NCBI RefSeq assembly: GCF_023516455.1
Contig: NZ_JAMGBA010000001.1
Location: 1,178,001 to 1,242,000, forward strand
Direction: 5' to 3'
Source of the DNA: Sphingomonas caseinilytica
GTDB taxonomy: Bacteria; Pseudomonadota; Alphaproteobacteria; Sphingomonadales; Sphingomonadaceae
DNA: 64,000 bases
Part shown: positions 44,309 to 53,691 of the stretch, piece after piece
How the letters are laid out: the number at the start of each line of letters is the position of its first letter
How positions within the stretch are numbered: the stretch's first letter is position 1
Position numbers and translations under genes: made by a program
The notes under the pieces: model-generated
The model's input: the letters and a program-made list of their open reading frames with translations, nothing else
What the model was told of the DNA's origin: nothing
Databases searched by the model: none

Positions 44309-45418
44309 ATGGCGACGACTGTGCAACCCGGTCCGGCGGAAACTTCCGATTCAACTGGTGGGCCGACGAAGGCTTATGCCTGGGGTGTCGAGGAGTATGA
44401 CACGCCCTTGAAGGCGATGACGATCGAGCGCCGCGCTCCAAGGAACGACGACGTCGCGATCCGCATCACCCATTGCGGCATCTGCCATAGCGACCTCCAC
44501 ATGGCCCACAACGACTGGGGCATGAGCATCTACCCGATGGTCCCCGGCCATGAGATTGTCGGCATCGTCACGGCCGTCGGCCCGGACGTCACCAAATATA
44601 AGGTTGGCGACAAGGTCGCGGTCGGCTGCCTGGTCGACAGCTGCCAGAAGTGCCATCAGTGCACGTCGGGCCATGAACAATTCTGCGTCGAAGGCGCGAC
44701 GCTGACCTACAGCAGCCTCGACCGGCGCGACGGCACGATTACCTTTGGCGGTTATTCAGACCATATCGTCACCCGCCAGGAATTCGTCCTGAAGCTGCCC
44801 GACAGCCTCGATATCAGCCGCGCCGCACCGCTGCTGTGCGCTGGAATCACCACTTATTCCCCACTTAAGAAATATGGCGTCGGCCCCGGCCAGAAGGTCG
44901 GCGTCGCCGGCCTCGGAGGCCTCGGCCATATGGGCGTCAAGATCGCCCATGCCCTCGGCGCCCATGTCACGATGATCACCACTTCTCCGGGGAAGGGCGA
45001 CGATGCCCGCGCATTGGGCGCCGACGAAGTGCTGATTTCAAAGGACGCCGACGCCATGAACGCGGCGGCGGGTACGTTCGATTTCATCCTCGACACGATT
45101 CCGGTCGGGCATGACGTCAATCCGTACCTCAACCTGCTAGCCCCCAACGGCAACATGGTCCTGGTCGGCGCGATCGAGCCACTCCCGTCGGTCCACGGCG
45201 GCCTGCTGGCGATGCGGAACCGGACGCTGGCCGGTTCGCTGATCGGCGGCCTTCCGGAAACGCAGGAGATGCTCGACTTCTGCGGTGAACATGGCATCCA
45301 TCCGGAGATCGAGACGATCAAGCTGGATGAGGTCAACGAGGCCTATGACCGGTTGGTCAGGGGCGATGTCCGCTACCGCTTCGTGATCGATATCGAGGCC
45401 AGCCGCCCCGCAACCTAG
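44309..45418 (+). CDS. zinc-dependent NAD(P) alcohol dehydrogenase (CAD/YahK type)
   Basis: 369 residues with TAGGAGG before the ATG. The catalytic zinc ligands lie in CGICHSDLH and PGHEIVG, and structural zinc Cys in SCQKCHQCTSGHEQFC. The cofactor fold is VGVAGLGGLGHMGVKIA. It belongs to the cinnamyl-alcohol-dehydrogenase-like medium-chain group, reducing aldehydes broadly. An N-terminal tail of about 20 polar residues precedes the usual start of the fold. Confidence 0.9.
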   Translation: MATTVQPGPAETSDSTGGPTKAYAWGVEEYDTPLKAMTIERRAPRNDDVAIRITHCGICHSDLHMAHNDWGMSIYPMVPGHEIVGIVTAVGPDVTKYKVGDKVAVGCLVDSCQKCHQCTSGHEQFCVEGATLTYSSLDRRDGTITFGGYSDHIVTRQEFVLKLPDSLDISRAAPLLCAGITTYSPLKKYGVGPGQKVGVAGLGGLGHMGVKIAHALGAHVTMITTSPGKGDDARALGADEVLISKDADAMNAAAGTFDFILDTIPVGHDVNPYLNLLAPNGNMVLVGAIEPLPSVHGGLLAMRNRTLAGSLIGGLPETQEMLDFCGEHGIHPEIETIKLDEVNEAYDRLVRGDVRYRFVIDIEASRPAT

Positions 45419-45485
45419 TTGCGCGATCCGCCGCGACCGTTAGGGTCCTCGCCGAAAAGAATATAATTTCGGTGGGGATCCTTAA

Positions 45486-47126
45486 ATGTCGCATCCGGCC
45501 AAACCATGGTCGATGGCCCGCGTTGTCACCGCTTCGTCAGCGGGGACCGCGTTCGAATGGTATGACTTTTTCATCTTCGGCTCGCTGGCACCGGTCATCG
45601 CCAAGGTGTTCCTTGCAGGCCTTGATCCGACCTCCGCACTAGTTGCAGCACTGGCGCTTTTTGCGGTTGGCTTCGCGTTCCGGCCACTCGGCGCGATCGT
45701 ATTCGGCGCGATGGGCGACCGGGTTGGGCGCAAGGCAACCTTCCTCGCTACCGTCAGCCTGATGGGCGGAGCGACCTTCGCCATCGGCCTTCTACCGACC
45801 TATGAACAGGCAGGGATCCTCGCTCCAATCCTGCTTGTTTTCCTGCGCATCTGTCAGGGCACCGCCCTTGGCGGCGAATATGGCGGAGCGGCCATCTACG
45901 TTGCGGAACATGCGGCCGACGACAAGCGCGGTGCAGCGACCGGCTGGATCCAGTCGTCCGCTTCCTTCGGGTTGCTTGCCGCCCTGTTGATCATCTTTGC
46001 TACGCGCAGCGCGCTGGGTGAGGATGCGTTCAACGCCTGGGGATGGCGCATTCCGTTCCTGGTGTCAGTCATCCTGCTCGCCATCTCGGTCTGGATGCGG
46101 GTCAAGCTCAGCGAGAGTCCGCAGTTCGCCAAGCTCCAGGAAGAAGGTACGGTCAGCAAGGCGCCGCTTCGCGAAGCCTTCGCCACCCGCGACAGCCTGC
46201 GACGTGTCGCGATCGCCTTCTTCGGTATCATGTGTGCCCAAGGCGCCGTCTGGTACTTCGCCTTCTTCTACATGCAGGTGTTTCTGGAGAAATCGCTCGG
46301 CGTCCCGGGGACGACCAAAGACTTGCTGCTGATCATCATGACGGTGGTCAGCGCGCCGCTTTACGTATTTTTCGGCTGGCTAAGCGACCGGGTCGGCCGG
46401 AAGCCGGTGATGCTCGCCGGAATGCTGTTGGCATTGGTCCTCTATTTCCCAGGATCACACTTGATCGCCCAAGCCGCCAATCCGGATCGCGTGGCAGCCC
46501 ACAAGGCAATGCCGGTCATTGTCGAAACCGACCAGGCGACATGCTCGGCACAATTCGATCCGACCGGCACCGCCAAGTTCGTCACTGCCTGCGACATTGC
46601 CAAGAGCGCGTTGGTCACGCGCGGCGTTTCCTACGACACGCGCGACTCTGCCGACGGACAGACGCGGGTGATCGCGGGGCCGAATGTGGCGACAATTGCC
46701 AGCGGCGAAGGGCTGCCGGGGCCAGAGCTCAAGGCACTCAAGGCCAAATCGGCCGAGGCGATCAACGCAGAGCTGGCTGCGGCTGGCTATCCGACGTCGG
46801 CCGATCTGGCCAAGATGAACATGCCGCTGCTGCTTGCTGTGCTGCTGCTGTTCGTCGTCGCCGCCACGGCTCTTTACGGTCCGCAGGCGGCGGCGCTGGT
46901 GGAGATGTTCCCGACCCGCATCCGCTATACGGCCATGTCGCTGCCCTACCATGTCGGTACCGGCTGGGTCGGCGGCTTCCTGCCGGTCACGAGCTTCGCC
47001 ATCGTTGCGCTGACCGGCGATATTTATGCGGGGCTTTGGTATGCGGTGGCATTCACAGCGCTATCGGCGATCGTGACGATCTTCTTCTTGAAGGAAACGC
47101 ACGGCAAGCCGCTGGATCAGTGCTGA
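45486..47126 (+). CDS. MHS-type MFS transporter with large periplasmic or cytoplasmic insert
   Basis: 546 residues. Twelve TM helices are expected; the MHS family signature is FGAMGDRVGRKATF, with a second copy WLSDRVGRKPVM. Between TM 8 and 9 lies an insert of about 100 residues (about 330-435, containing VETDQATCSAQF), longer than in ProP- or ShiA-like members. It is likely an organic-acid or osmolyte importer; the substrate is unknown. Confidence 0.85.
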   Translation: MSHPAKPWSMARVVTASSAGTAFEWYDFFIFGSLAPVIAKVFLAGLDPTSALVAALALFAVGFAFRPLGAIVFGAMGDRVGRKATFLATVSLMGGATFAIGLLPTYEQAGILAPILLVFLRICQGTALGGEYGGAAIYVAEHAADDKRGAATGWIQSSASFGLLAALLIIFATRSALGEDAFNAWGWRIPFLVSVILLAISVWMRVKLSESPQFAKLQEEGTVSKAPLREAFATRDSLRRVAIAFFGIMCAQGAVWYFAFFYMQVFLEKSLGVPGTTKDLLLIIMTVVSAPLYVFFGWLSDRVGRKPVMLAGMLLALVLYFPGSHLIAQAANPDRVAAHKAMPVIVETDQATCSAQFDPTGTAKFVTACDIAKSALVTRGVSYDTRDSADGQTRVIAGPNVATIASGEGLPGPELKALKAKSAEAINAELAAAGYPTSADLAKMNMPLLLAVLLLFVVAATALYGPQAAALVEMFPTRIRYTAMSLPYHVGTGWVGGFLPVTSFAIVALTGDIYAGLWYAVAFTALSAIVTIFFLKETHGKPLDQC

Positions 47127-47138
47127 GCTTGACGACCG

Positions 47139-47465
47139 CTAAAGGCCAGCATCCCAAAGTGCCCAAACGATCAGGCCGAGCACGCCCAACACCAACCCGA
47201 TGGCGATGACATAGGCGCGTAAGGGGAGCGACAGCTCCTTTTGGTGATCCATCTGGAACTGCTGCAACTGTTCGTGAATGGCGGTCATGTTCAGCAAGCG
47301 ATTCCGGTCCGTGATCGGGCCATCGCGAAGATAGGCAACCACGACCTCATTCTCGTCGCGCCTGGTGTCCGGATACCGGCCCACAATGTCGACGATTTCC
47401 GCGAGGCCGTCAGGATCAACTGCCGGCGTTGCGAACTTTTCAGCCGTTGCTGAGCGCTTCGTCAT
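47139..47465 (-). CDS. hypothetical membrane protein with one C-terminal TM helix
   Basis: 108 residues. A soluble helical N-terminal part is followed by a TM helix near 86-106 (YVIAIGLVLGVLGLIVWAL). The start overlaps the OmpA-like gene stop (ATGA, 47462-47465), so the two are co-translated. No family recognised. Confidence 0.65.
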   Translation of the reverse strand: MTKRSATAEKFATPAVDPDGLAEIVDIVGRYPDTRRDENEVVVAYLRDGPITDRNRLLNMTAIHEQLQQFQMDHQKELSLPLRAYVIAIGLVLGVLGLIVWALWDAGL

Positions 47466-47965
47466 TTCACAATCACCGTCACGGCCCGGCGGTTCTGCGA
47501 CCAGGAGCTTTCATTGGAGCCTAGCCCGATCGGCCGCTCCTTGCCCCAGCTGATGATCAGCAAGCGGCTGGCTGGCACGCCGCTGGCGACCAGATAGTCG
47601 AGGGCAGCTTGCGCGCGCCGCTGGCCAAGCGCGAGGTTATATTCCCGCGTTCCCCGTTCATCTGCATGACCTTCGATCGATGCGCGCACATTGGGGTGAG
47701 CCATCAGCCATTGCGCGTGAGTGGCAAGCGTTTGCCGGTCGGTCTCGTCCAGGCCGGACTGATCCGTGTCGAAGTAAACGGAATCACTGCCGGCACGTGC
47801 AACGAGGTCTGCCTGCAACGCCGGGAGCTCGACCAGATCGACATCGCTTTCCTCATCGACCGCTCCGTCCGGTGACAGGATTGCCGTCGAGACGTCCGCT
47901 GGCGGCGTTTTCTGCCCGCAAGCCGCAAGGGCTAGCAAGGCAATAAAACCGGCTGCAACACGCAT
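47462..47965 (-). CDS. OmpA/Pal-like lipoprotein
   Basis: 167 residues with a lipobox (LAAC, Cys16) and an acidic spacer. The OmpA-like domain (about 60-167) is complete: VYFDTDQSGL, ASIEGHADERGTREYNLALGQRRA and SQNRRAVTVIV. It should bind peptidoglycan from the outer membrane. It is not at the tol operon, so it is probably a Pal paralogue rather than Pal itself. Confidence 0.87.
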   Translation of the reverse strand: MRVAAGFIALLALAACGQKTPPADVSTAILSPDGAVDEESDVDLVELPALQADLVARAGSDSVYFDTDQSGLDETDRQTLATHAQWLMAHPNVRASIEGHADERGTREYNLALGQRRAQAALDYLVASGVPASRLLIISWGKERPIGLGSNESSWSQNRRAVTVIVK

Positions 47966-48171
47966 TCAATCTCTCCTGTCCAATAGGCTGGCAGGAGCGA
48001 CTAGGATCATTTGGACCGCCGCCGTTACTACGAAAATTATATGTTGGGGCCAGCACCCCAACCAAGCATGAGCCAGTGTAAAAATCCCATAATATCCGCA
48101 ATTTCCTGTCCGCGATAAGCTCGGATGGGTGCGAGCAAATGCTGCCTCGATCCGGTGACTTGATGGGCCTT

Positions 48172-48648
48172 ATGAGAAATATCTGGATGATCTCACTTGC
48201 AGTGGCTGCCGCGACCATCGCCTGCTCCTCGACGTCGGGAGAAGCCAATGATGCGACCGACCAGGATCAGCGGCTACAGCTGAAGGACCGGGAGTATCTG
48301 GAGGCGCTCCGGGAGGAGTTTCTCGAGATTTCGGGCAAGGATTATGTCGAGTTTGAGAAGGGCAGCTCGGAGCTTAGCCCTACTTCGCAATTCAGGCTGG
48401 AGCGCCAGGCGATTTGGTTACGCTCCTACTCAACCATCGCAGTTCGACTGGAAGCCAGCGGCGACGGTATCGAACGCGTTGAGGACCGCCGGCTTGCAAT
48501 GGCCCGGGCCCTTGCGGTTCGCGAACATCTGATCGAGGCCGGCGTTCCGGGCCACCGGGTTGTGGCGATCGATGTTGCGGAGCCGGGAAGCCGGCGACAG
48601 CAAGTCTTAACCAGAATCGATGCATTCCAGGTCGCAGGCTCTGAATAA
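48172..48648 (+). CDS. lipoprotein with degenerate OmpA-like domain
   Basis: 158 residues from MRNIWMIS at 48172; ATGs at 48163 and 48139 are in frame. The signal peptide ends in IAC, giving a lipidated Cys. The C-terminal half aligns with an OmpA-like fold (YVEFEKGSSELSPTSQFRLE, EDRRLAMARALAVREHLIEA) but the GHxD peptidoglycan loop is replaced and the closing NRRV motif is lost. It is divergent from the intact OmpA-like gene, so probably a duplicate that has lost the usual ligand site. Confidence 0.65.
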   Translation: MRNIWMISLAVAAATIACSSTSGEANDATDQDQRLQLKDREYLEALREEFLEISGKDYVEFEKGSSELSPTSQFRLERQAIWLRSYSTIAVRLEASGDGIERVEDRRLAMARALAVREHLIEAGVPGHRVVAIDVAEPGSRRQQVLTRIDAFQVAGSE

Positions 48649-48947
48649 GTCGCCGCATGAAAGCCAACCATGCGTCGCTGGCCGCTAGGGGCCTCAAGCC
48701 TCTGGCGGCCATTCACCCCCGATGCGCTTGCATGGTCGGGACCGCCCAGTCCTTTGGGGGTGGACCGGACGGCCCCTTCATCGCCTCCCCCCGACGCGAC
48801 GCGAAACGGTTGGGGGCAAGGTCCTTCACCGACAGTCGCGGCGTGACGAAACGACGCGCTACGGACCATAAGCAATGTGTATAGGCACTGTTATTATGCC
48901 ATTTTTATCCATCCGCCCGGCGACGCCATGATCAGGAAGCTTCGGGC
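48649..48947. other. gene-free stretch before the KdpDE-like pair
   Basis: No supported gene is seen. A 13-bp hairpin with two G-T pairs (48680-48692 with 48698-48710, loop CTCAA) lies just past the OmpA-like gene and may end its transcript, without a T-run. The last about 80 bases are more AT-rich and should hold the promoter for the histidine kinase gene. Confidence 0.5.
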
Positions 48948-50396
48948 ATGAACTCGCCTCTGAAACCCAGCCGCGCCGTAGCCGCCGTCCTTTTGGGCAC
49001 GGCACTGATATCGCTGGCATGTCTAACCGCCTACCTGACCCACCCCTGGATCGGGAATATCGCCGCGACCCTGATGCTGGTGATTGGCGTGCTGATCGTC
49101 GGCGCTGGTCAGGGCATGCTTGCCGGGCTCATCGCCGCCGCGGTCGCTTTCTTCTTCTTCAACTTTTTCATGGCGGAGCCGGTCCTGTCGCTTACCTTGT
49201 CGAGCAGCGACGACATTGCCCCGCTGGTGGCCTTCAACGTGACCGCGCTGATCGCCGGCGCTCTGTCAGGCAAGCTGCGTGACAGAGCCGCGGCGGCCGA
49301 ACGTGCTACCGGCTGGGCCAATCTGCTACTTGAGGCAGGCAACGAGGTGCAGGCCGCGATCGATCGTCAGCAAATCGAAGATCGGCTCCGCGACAAGGCA
49401 TTGACGCGGCTTGGCCTCTCCCTCGATTTCTTCTTGCCCACGCCCAGCGGCAGGATGCCCGACGAAGCGCCCGATGCGGTCCACGACGCCTGGAAGGCGA
49501 TGGCCGACTGTTCGTCAGGGGCCAGCATGGCGCTCGTCATGCACGGGATTTCCGGGCCGATTGGCGTCCTTGTGACCGAGGGTCCCTGGGCATCCTACAA
49601 GGAATTCCTCGGCTCCTACGCCAATCTTGCGGCGATTGCGCTTGAGCGCGCCGTCTTCTCCGAACGGATGCGAGAAGTGCGAGCACTGGAACGTTCCGAG
49701 GAATTGAAGTCAGCGCTACTCTCGTCGGTCAGCCATGACTTCCGGACGCCGCTATCAGCGATTAGCGCTTCGGCCAGCAGCCTTCGGGAATTCGAGCAGC
49801 AAATCTCGGCCGAGCAGCGTGACTTCTTCCTCGCTACCATCCTTGTCGAGTGCAATCGCCTCAACAATTACACGGCGAACCTGCTGGAGATCAGCAAGCT
49901 CGAAAGCGGCAGTACTCCGCCCGTGCAAATATTGGACGTCAATGATGTCGTGTTCGCCGTCGTCGGGCAGCCCTACATCCGCTCGGCCGACAGGGTCATC
50001 GAAATAAACGTGCCGGTCGGCGTCCTCGTCCGGGCAAATGCCATGCTGTTCGAGCTGGCCTTGTCCAACATCGTCACTAACTCGATCGATTTCAGCGGGC
50101 CGGGCAGCCGGATCATCATTTCCGCCGAACGCATTGATTCCCAGATCATTTTGGAGGTGAAAGATGAAGGCAGCGGCATCCCGGCCGAAGACCTCACCCG
50201 TGTATTCGACAAATTCCATCGGACGACATCGGCCGGCGGCAAATCGGGCGGCAGCGGGCTTGGGCTTGCCATTGCCCGCGGCTTCGTCGTCGCCACGGGA
50301 GGGTCGATCTGGGCGGATTCCCCCGGGATTGGAGAGAAAGGCGCCACCATCGGAATGAATATTCCCGCAGTTGATTTGGACCCGGTCGATGAGTGA
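48948..50396 (+). CDS. KdpD-like sensor histidine kinase lacking the N-terminal KdpD domains
   Basis: 482 residues. TM helices near 12-110 form a DUF4118-like membrane part; a GAF-like region follows (about 130-240), then HisKA with SVSHDFRTPLSAISASASS (His near 263) and a HATPase domain with IVTNSIDFSGPGS, DEGSGIP and GGSGLGLAIARG. It matches the C-terminal half of KdpD but has no N-terminal KdpD/USP domains. The response regulator gene overlaps its end by 8 bp. Confidence 0.88.
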   Translation: MNSPLKPSRAVAAVLLGTALISLACLTAYLTHPWIGNIAATLMLVIGVLIVGAGQGMLAGLIAAAVAFFFFNFFMAEPVLSLTLSSSDDIAPLVAFNVTALIAGALSGKLRDRAAAAERATGWANLLLEAGNEVQAAIDRQQIEDRLRDKALTRLGLSLDFFLPTPSGRMPDEAPDAVHDAWKAMADCSSGASMALVMHGISGPIGVLVTEGPWASYKEFLGSYANLAAIALERAVFSERMREVRALERSEELKSALLSSVSHDFRTPLSAISASASSLREFEQQISAEQRDFFLATILVECNRLNNYTANLLEISKLESGSTPPVQILDVNDVVFAVVGQPYIRSADRVIEINVPVGVLVRANAMLFELALSNIVTNSIDFSGPGSRIIISAERIDSQIILEVKDEGSGIPAEDLTRVFDKFHRTTSAGGKSGGSGLGLAIARGFVVATGGSIWADSPGIGEKGATIGMNIPAVDLDPVDE

Positions 50397-51114
50397 CCAG
50401 GACCCTGTTTCGCGATTGCTCCTTGTCGACGACGAACCGGCACTGATCGGCGTGTTAAAGCCGGCGATCGAGGCCGCGGGCTTTCGCGTCGCTATTGCAC
50501 GTGACGGTGGGGAAGCACTGCATGTAACCGAGCAATTCGAACCGCACGTCATCCTTCTCGACCTTGGCCTCCCGGATACAGACGGCAAGGAAATCATCTC
50601 GCTCATCCGCCAACGTTCAGAAGTCCCGATCATCGTCGTTTCGGCACGCCATCAGGAGGGTGAGAAGGTCGCCGCGCTGGACAAGGGCGCCGACGATTAT
50701 GTGAACAAGCCGTTCGAGATCGGTGAGCTGATGGCGCGAATAAGGGCAGCACTACGCCGGTCGAAGCTTGGCACATCAGTTCCGGCAGAAGTGATTGCCG
50801 GACCCCTGCGGATCGATCTGCCCGGAAAGCGGACTTTCCTGGAAGACGAGCTGGTCAAACTGTCGCCGAAGGAATGGATGCTGCTTCAGGAACTGGCGCT
50901 TTCCGGAGGGCAAGTCGTCACTCATCAGCGCCTTTTGGCAGCGGGCTGGGCAAGCCAGGCGAGCGACCAGCAATATCTGCGCGTCTATATCGGCTTCCTT
51001 CGCCAGAAGCTGGAAGCCGAGCCTAGCCGACCGGAATTGATCCTGACCGAACCCGGCATCGGCTATCGGCTCGCTGCTCCAGCAGGCGGCGAAGTGGAGA
51101 TAAAATTCGCGTAG
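50389..51114 (+). CDS. KdpE-like OmpR-family response regulator
   Basis: 241 residues from ATG 50389, within the histidine kinase 3' end. The receiver domain has the acidic pair in LLVDDEP, the phospho-acceptor in ILLDLGLPDTDG, and Lys in NKPFE. The C-terminal winged helix is LSPKEWMLLQELALSGGQVV to GIGYRL. It is clearly KdpE-like; no kdpFABC genes are in the window, so the target is unknown. Confidence 0.9.
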   Translation: MSDQDPVSRLLLVDDEPALIGVLKPAIEAAGFRVAIARDGGEALHVTEQFEPHVILLDLGLPDTDGKEIISLIRQRSEVPIIVVSARHQEGEKVAALDKGADDYVNKPFEIGELMARIRAALRRSKLGTSVPAEVIAGPLRIDLPGKRTFLEDELVKLSPKEWMLLQELALSGGQVVTHQRLLAAGWASQASDQQYLRVYIGFLRQKLEAEPSRPELILTEPGIGYRLAAPAGGEVEIKFA

Positions 51115-51152
51115 TAACGCCCGCCAGGCGGCTCCCGCTATTTCGTCGCGCG

Positions 51153-51434
51153 ATGCTACGCCACATTTCGATTGGCAGGATACCTGTTGCGGCGGCGCGG
51201 CTGTTCGCGATCGTTGGCTTGCCTGCCTATATCGGGTTCAGGGACAGTTCGATCTGGCAGTTCCTGATCTATGCGGTCGTTGCGGGTCTTGCCCTGGCCA
51301 TCGCCGAGCGGCTGACCATCACCCACTTCCGTGACGAGTCCTTGGACGTCCTTGCCCAGCAATCGATCCTGCAGAGTTTCATTGTCGTCGCCTTTGGGCT
51401 GCCAATTTACCTAATCGCCGTCTTCGCCACCTGA
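51153..51434 (+). CDS. hypothetical small membrane protein
   Basis: 93 residues with hydrophobic segments near 12-28, 33-52 and 70-92, so probably three TM helices. It starts 38 bp after the response regulator gene and may be its co-transcribed target. No family recognised. Confidence 0.55.
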   Translation: MLRHISIGRIPVAAARLFAIVGLPAYIGFRDSSIWQFLIYAVVAGLALAIAERLTITHFRDESLDVLAQQSILQSFIVVAFGLPIYLIAVFAT

Positions 51435-51475
51435 CGGCGCGGCATTCCGCAGGCGCCAACGCCAGATGCTGAACA

Positions 51476-52087
51476 TCAGGGAATAGGCAACAAAGTCGAT
51501 CCGAAAGCACCGATCAGCAGCAGCGTGATCATGAAGATCAGCAGCGCCAGATTCCACCGTGGCGATTTGACGAACCAAAGTGCGACCAGGCCGGGGAAGT
51601 AGAGAAACACCGCCAGCAAGGACGACCAATGCTGCGCAAAGGGCAAGGTGGCAGGGTCGAGCCCGAGGGATAGTTGTCGCGCGAGATGCAGGAGCGTGGC
51701 GAAATTCACGACGAACATGCCGCCGATCACGATGCGGTTGGTGGTCAGATAATAATCGTCAAAGTCAGGCCAGTCGGCCGGATCGTCCGGGAAAACGAAG
51801 GTCGACAGGACATAATAGCCGCCGATGATCGCCAGGATCGTCAGCATGGTCCAGTAATTGAAGGCGAGCTGGCTTCTGATGCCGTAGGCGCTGACCCAGA
51901 AGTGGGTCTGGTCGCATAGAAGCAAGAGCCCCAGCATCGGTACGAGCCAGCCGATGCGCACCTTCTGCCTGGTCCGCGTCGCGCCCGAGCTGATCCGCCA
52001 GGCCCGTCCAAGTCCGGCCAACAGTTCGGCGATCGAAAGGCCGAGCAGCAACGCAAACAACTGGAAGATAAGGTCGTTACCGGTCAT
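51476..52087 (-). CDS. hypothetical multipass membrane protein
   Basis: 203 residues with about six TM segments: 7-28, 45-65, 80-100, 120-140, 152-175 and 178-198. A polar loop DDPADWPDFDDYY lies between TM3 and TM4. Function unknown. The gene is on its own on the minus strand, 35 bp upstream of pgl and in the same direction. Confidence 0.7.
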   Translation of the reverse strand: MTGNDLIFQLFALLLGLSIAELLAGLGRAWRISSGATRTRQKVRIGWLVPMLGLLLLCDQTHFWVSAYGIRSQLAFNYWTMLTILAIIGGYYVLSTFVFPDDPADWPDFDDYYLTTNRIVIGGMFVVNFATLLHLARQLSLGLDPATLPFAQHWSSLLAVFLYFPGLVALWFVKSPRWNLALLIFMITLLLIGAFGSTLLPIP

Positions 52088-52122
52088 TGCGCCCCCCGGT
52101 TCGCCTTCAGATTATAGCGGCG

Positions 52123-52824
52123 TTACGGACACCAGTGAATGTCGATCGGCTGCTCCGCCTCGGCCAAAACCCTGCCAATCGGTAGCTTCGACGAATGGCC
52201 CGCCTCGATTGCCTGCTCCAGCAGCGCGCGCTTCTCGTCACCCTTGATGGTGATGAGGATCGTGCGCGCCGAAAGAATCGCCGACCGCGTCAATGTAACG
52301 CGCGGGACGGGAGCTTCCGCAGGCAGCGGCTCCGGCATGACCCCGACCGCGCGGCGTGCCTTGGGCGCATTCAATGCGTCGTCCATGTCCGGACCGTTGA
52401 AGATCGAGGCGGTATGACCGTCGCTGCCCATCCCTAGCCAGACGAGATCGGGCGGCCAGTGAAGGTCCTGAAGGCGGGCATCCGCCGAATTTCCGGCCAG
52501 CTTGTAGTCGGCAATGTCGGCCGTAATCGGAATGACCCTTGCACCGGCCGGAAGGAAGGCGCGAGCGATCGAGCGAACATTGGAAAGCTCATTATCCATC
52601 GGGACCAGCCGCTCGTCGCCGGGGACGATCGTCACCCGCTTCCACGGCAGCTTGGCTTCGGCCAGCCTTGCGAAGATGGGCAGCGGCGTGTTTCCGCCGG
52701 GCAGCGCAAGGAGCGCTTCGTTGCGCGCCTCGATGGCGCTTTCGATGATGAAACCGATATCGCCTGCGACCGCGTCGGCCATCTCATCGGCGCTGTCATA
52801 TTCCCACCATTCGGCTTCGATCAT
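52123..52824 (-). CDS. pgl: 6-phosphogluconolactonase
   Basis: 233 residues from MIEAEWWEYD at 52824. The DevB/NagB-like fold shows LALPGGNTPLPIF, VPGDERLVPMDNELSN and LGMGSDGHTASIF. It opens 6-phosphoglucono-lactone, the step between Zwf and Edd. It is the last gene of the directon zwf-edd-glk-eda-tonB-pgl, 63 bp after tonB. Confidence 0.92.
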   Translation of the reverse strand: MIEAEWWEYDSADEMADAVAGDIGFIIESAIEARNEALLALPGGNTPLPIFARLAEAKLPWKRVTIVPGDERLVPMDNELSNVRSIARAFLPAGARVIPITADIADYKLAGNSADARLQDLHWPPDLVWLGMGSDGHTASIFNGPDMDDALNAPKARRAVGVMPEPLPAEAPVPRVTLTRSAILSARTILITIKGDEKRALLEQAIEAGHSSKLPIGRVLAEAEQPIDIHWCP

Positions 52825-52887
52825 GTCGGGCTCCCTTTTCGCCCGCGCGCCTTGCCGGAAACGCGAAGAAAAGGCCAGCGTCCTCAA

Positions 52888-53643
52888 CTAGCGCCGGACC
52901 TCGCGCTGGATGTAGCCGTACCAGGCCGCAACGGGACGCCCGTTGGCATCGGTTGCGGGGCGGAACGTTGCCCGTTCCTCGACCAGCTTGCAGGTCCATT
53001 GGTCGATCGCGGGAATGCCGCTGGATCGATTGATCTTGCAGTCGGTCGCCCGCCCGTTGGGAAGCACGCGAACGGCAATGAACACCTCGCCGCCTCTTGG
53101 CCAATAGCGCGATACCTCGTTGGGATAGTCACGGTTGGTGATGCCGCGGACGACGGCGGGACGCGTCGCGATCCCGCCGGAACCGCCTCCACCGGTGCCG
53201 CTGCCCGATCCGCCGCTTCCGGTACCGGTGCCGACACCGCCTGCACCGGTGCCGGGACCGACGACATTGGATGCACCTTGCGTCCGGTCGCTGCCGACAT
53301 TGGGCGTCTGTGTGACCGGCATGGGCGGTGGAATCGGAAGGGCGATCGGCGGCTTGGGCGCAACGACAGGCGTTGCCTGGCTGCGAATATTCTTGGGCGA
53401 AGCCGCGCCCTCCTCTTCCTTCGGCGCGTCCTGCAGGGGAGCGGGAACCGGCTCGATCTTGATCACTTCCTCGGGCGGCGGAGGCGGTTCCGTCACGTCG
53501 AAGATCTCGATCACTTCCTGCGGCAATTTGTCGCGGATCGGCGGGGACAAATTGACCAGCGCAAAGACCAAGGCGACGTGCAACAGCGCGACGAACGTCA
53601 GGGTCGCTGCCCGGTCACGACGGCTAAGATTCGACTCGTACAT
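52888..53643 (-). CDS. TonB-family energy transducer protein
   Basis: 251 residues. One N-terminal TM helix (about 14-33), a Pro/Glu-rich spacer (TEPPPPPEEVIKIEPVPAP), a Gly/Ser/Thr-rich stretch near 130-160, and a C-terminal TonB domain (NRDYPNEVSRYWPRGGEVFI ... CKLVEERATFRPATD). TonB couples the proton gradient to outer-membrane receptors. No exbB/exbD neighbours. It is between eda and pgl, an unusual place for tonB. Confidence 0.88.
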   Translation of the reverse strand: MYESNLSRRDRAATLTFVALLHVALVFALVNLSPPIRDKLPQEVIEIFDVTEPPPPPEEVIKIEPVPAPLQDAPKEEEGAASPKNIRSQATPVVAPKPPIALPIPPPMPVTQTPNVGSDRTQGASNVVGPGTGAGGVGTGTGSGGSGSGTGGGGSGGIATRPAVVRGITNRDYPNEVSRYWPRGGEVFIAVRVLPNGRATDCKINRSSGIPAIDQWTCKLVEERATFRPATDANGRPVAAWYGYIQREVRR

Positions 53644-53691
53644 GCCGGTTAAACGTTACCGCATCGCCGCAGGTTTCGTTACGGCCTCGGA

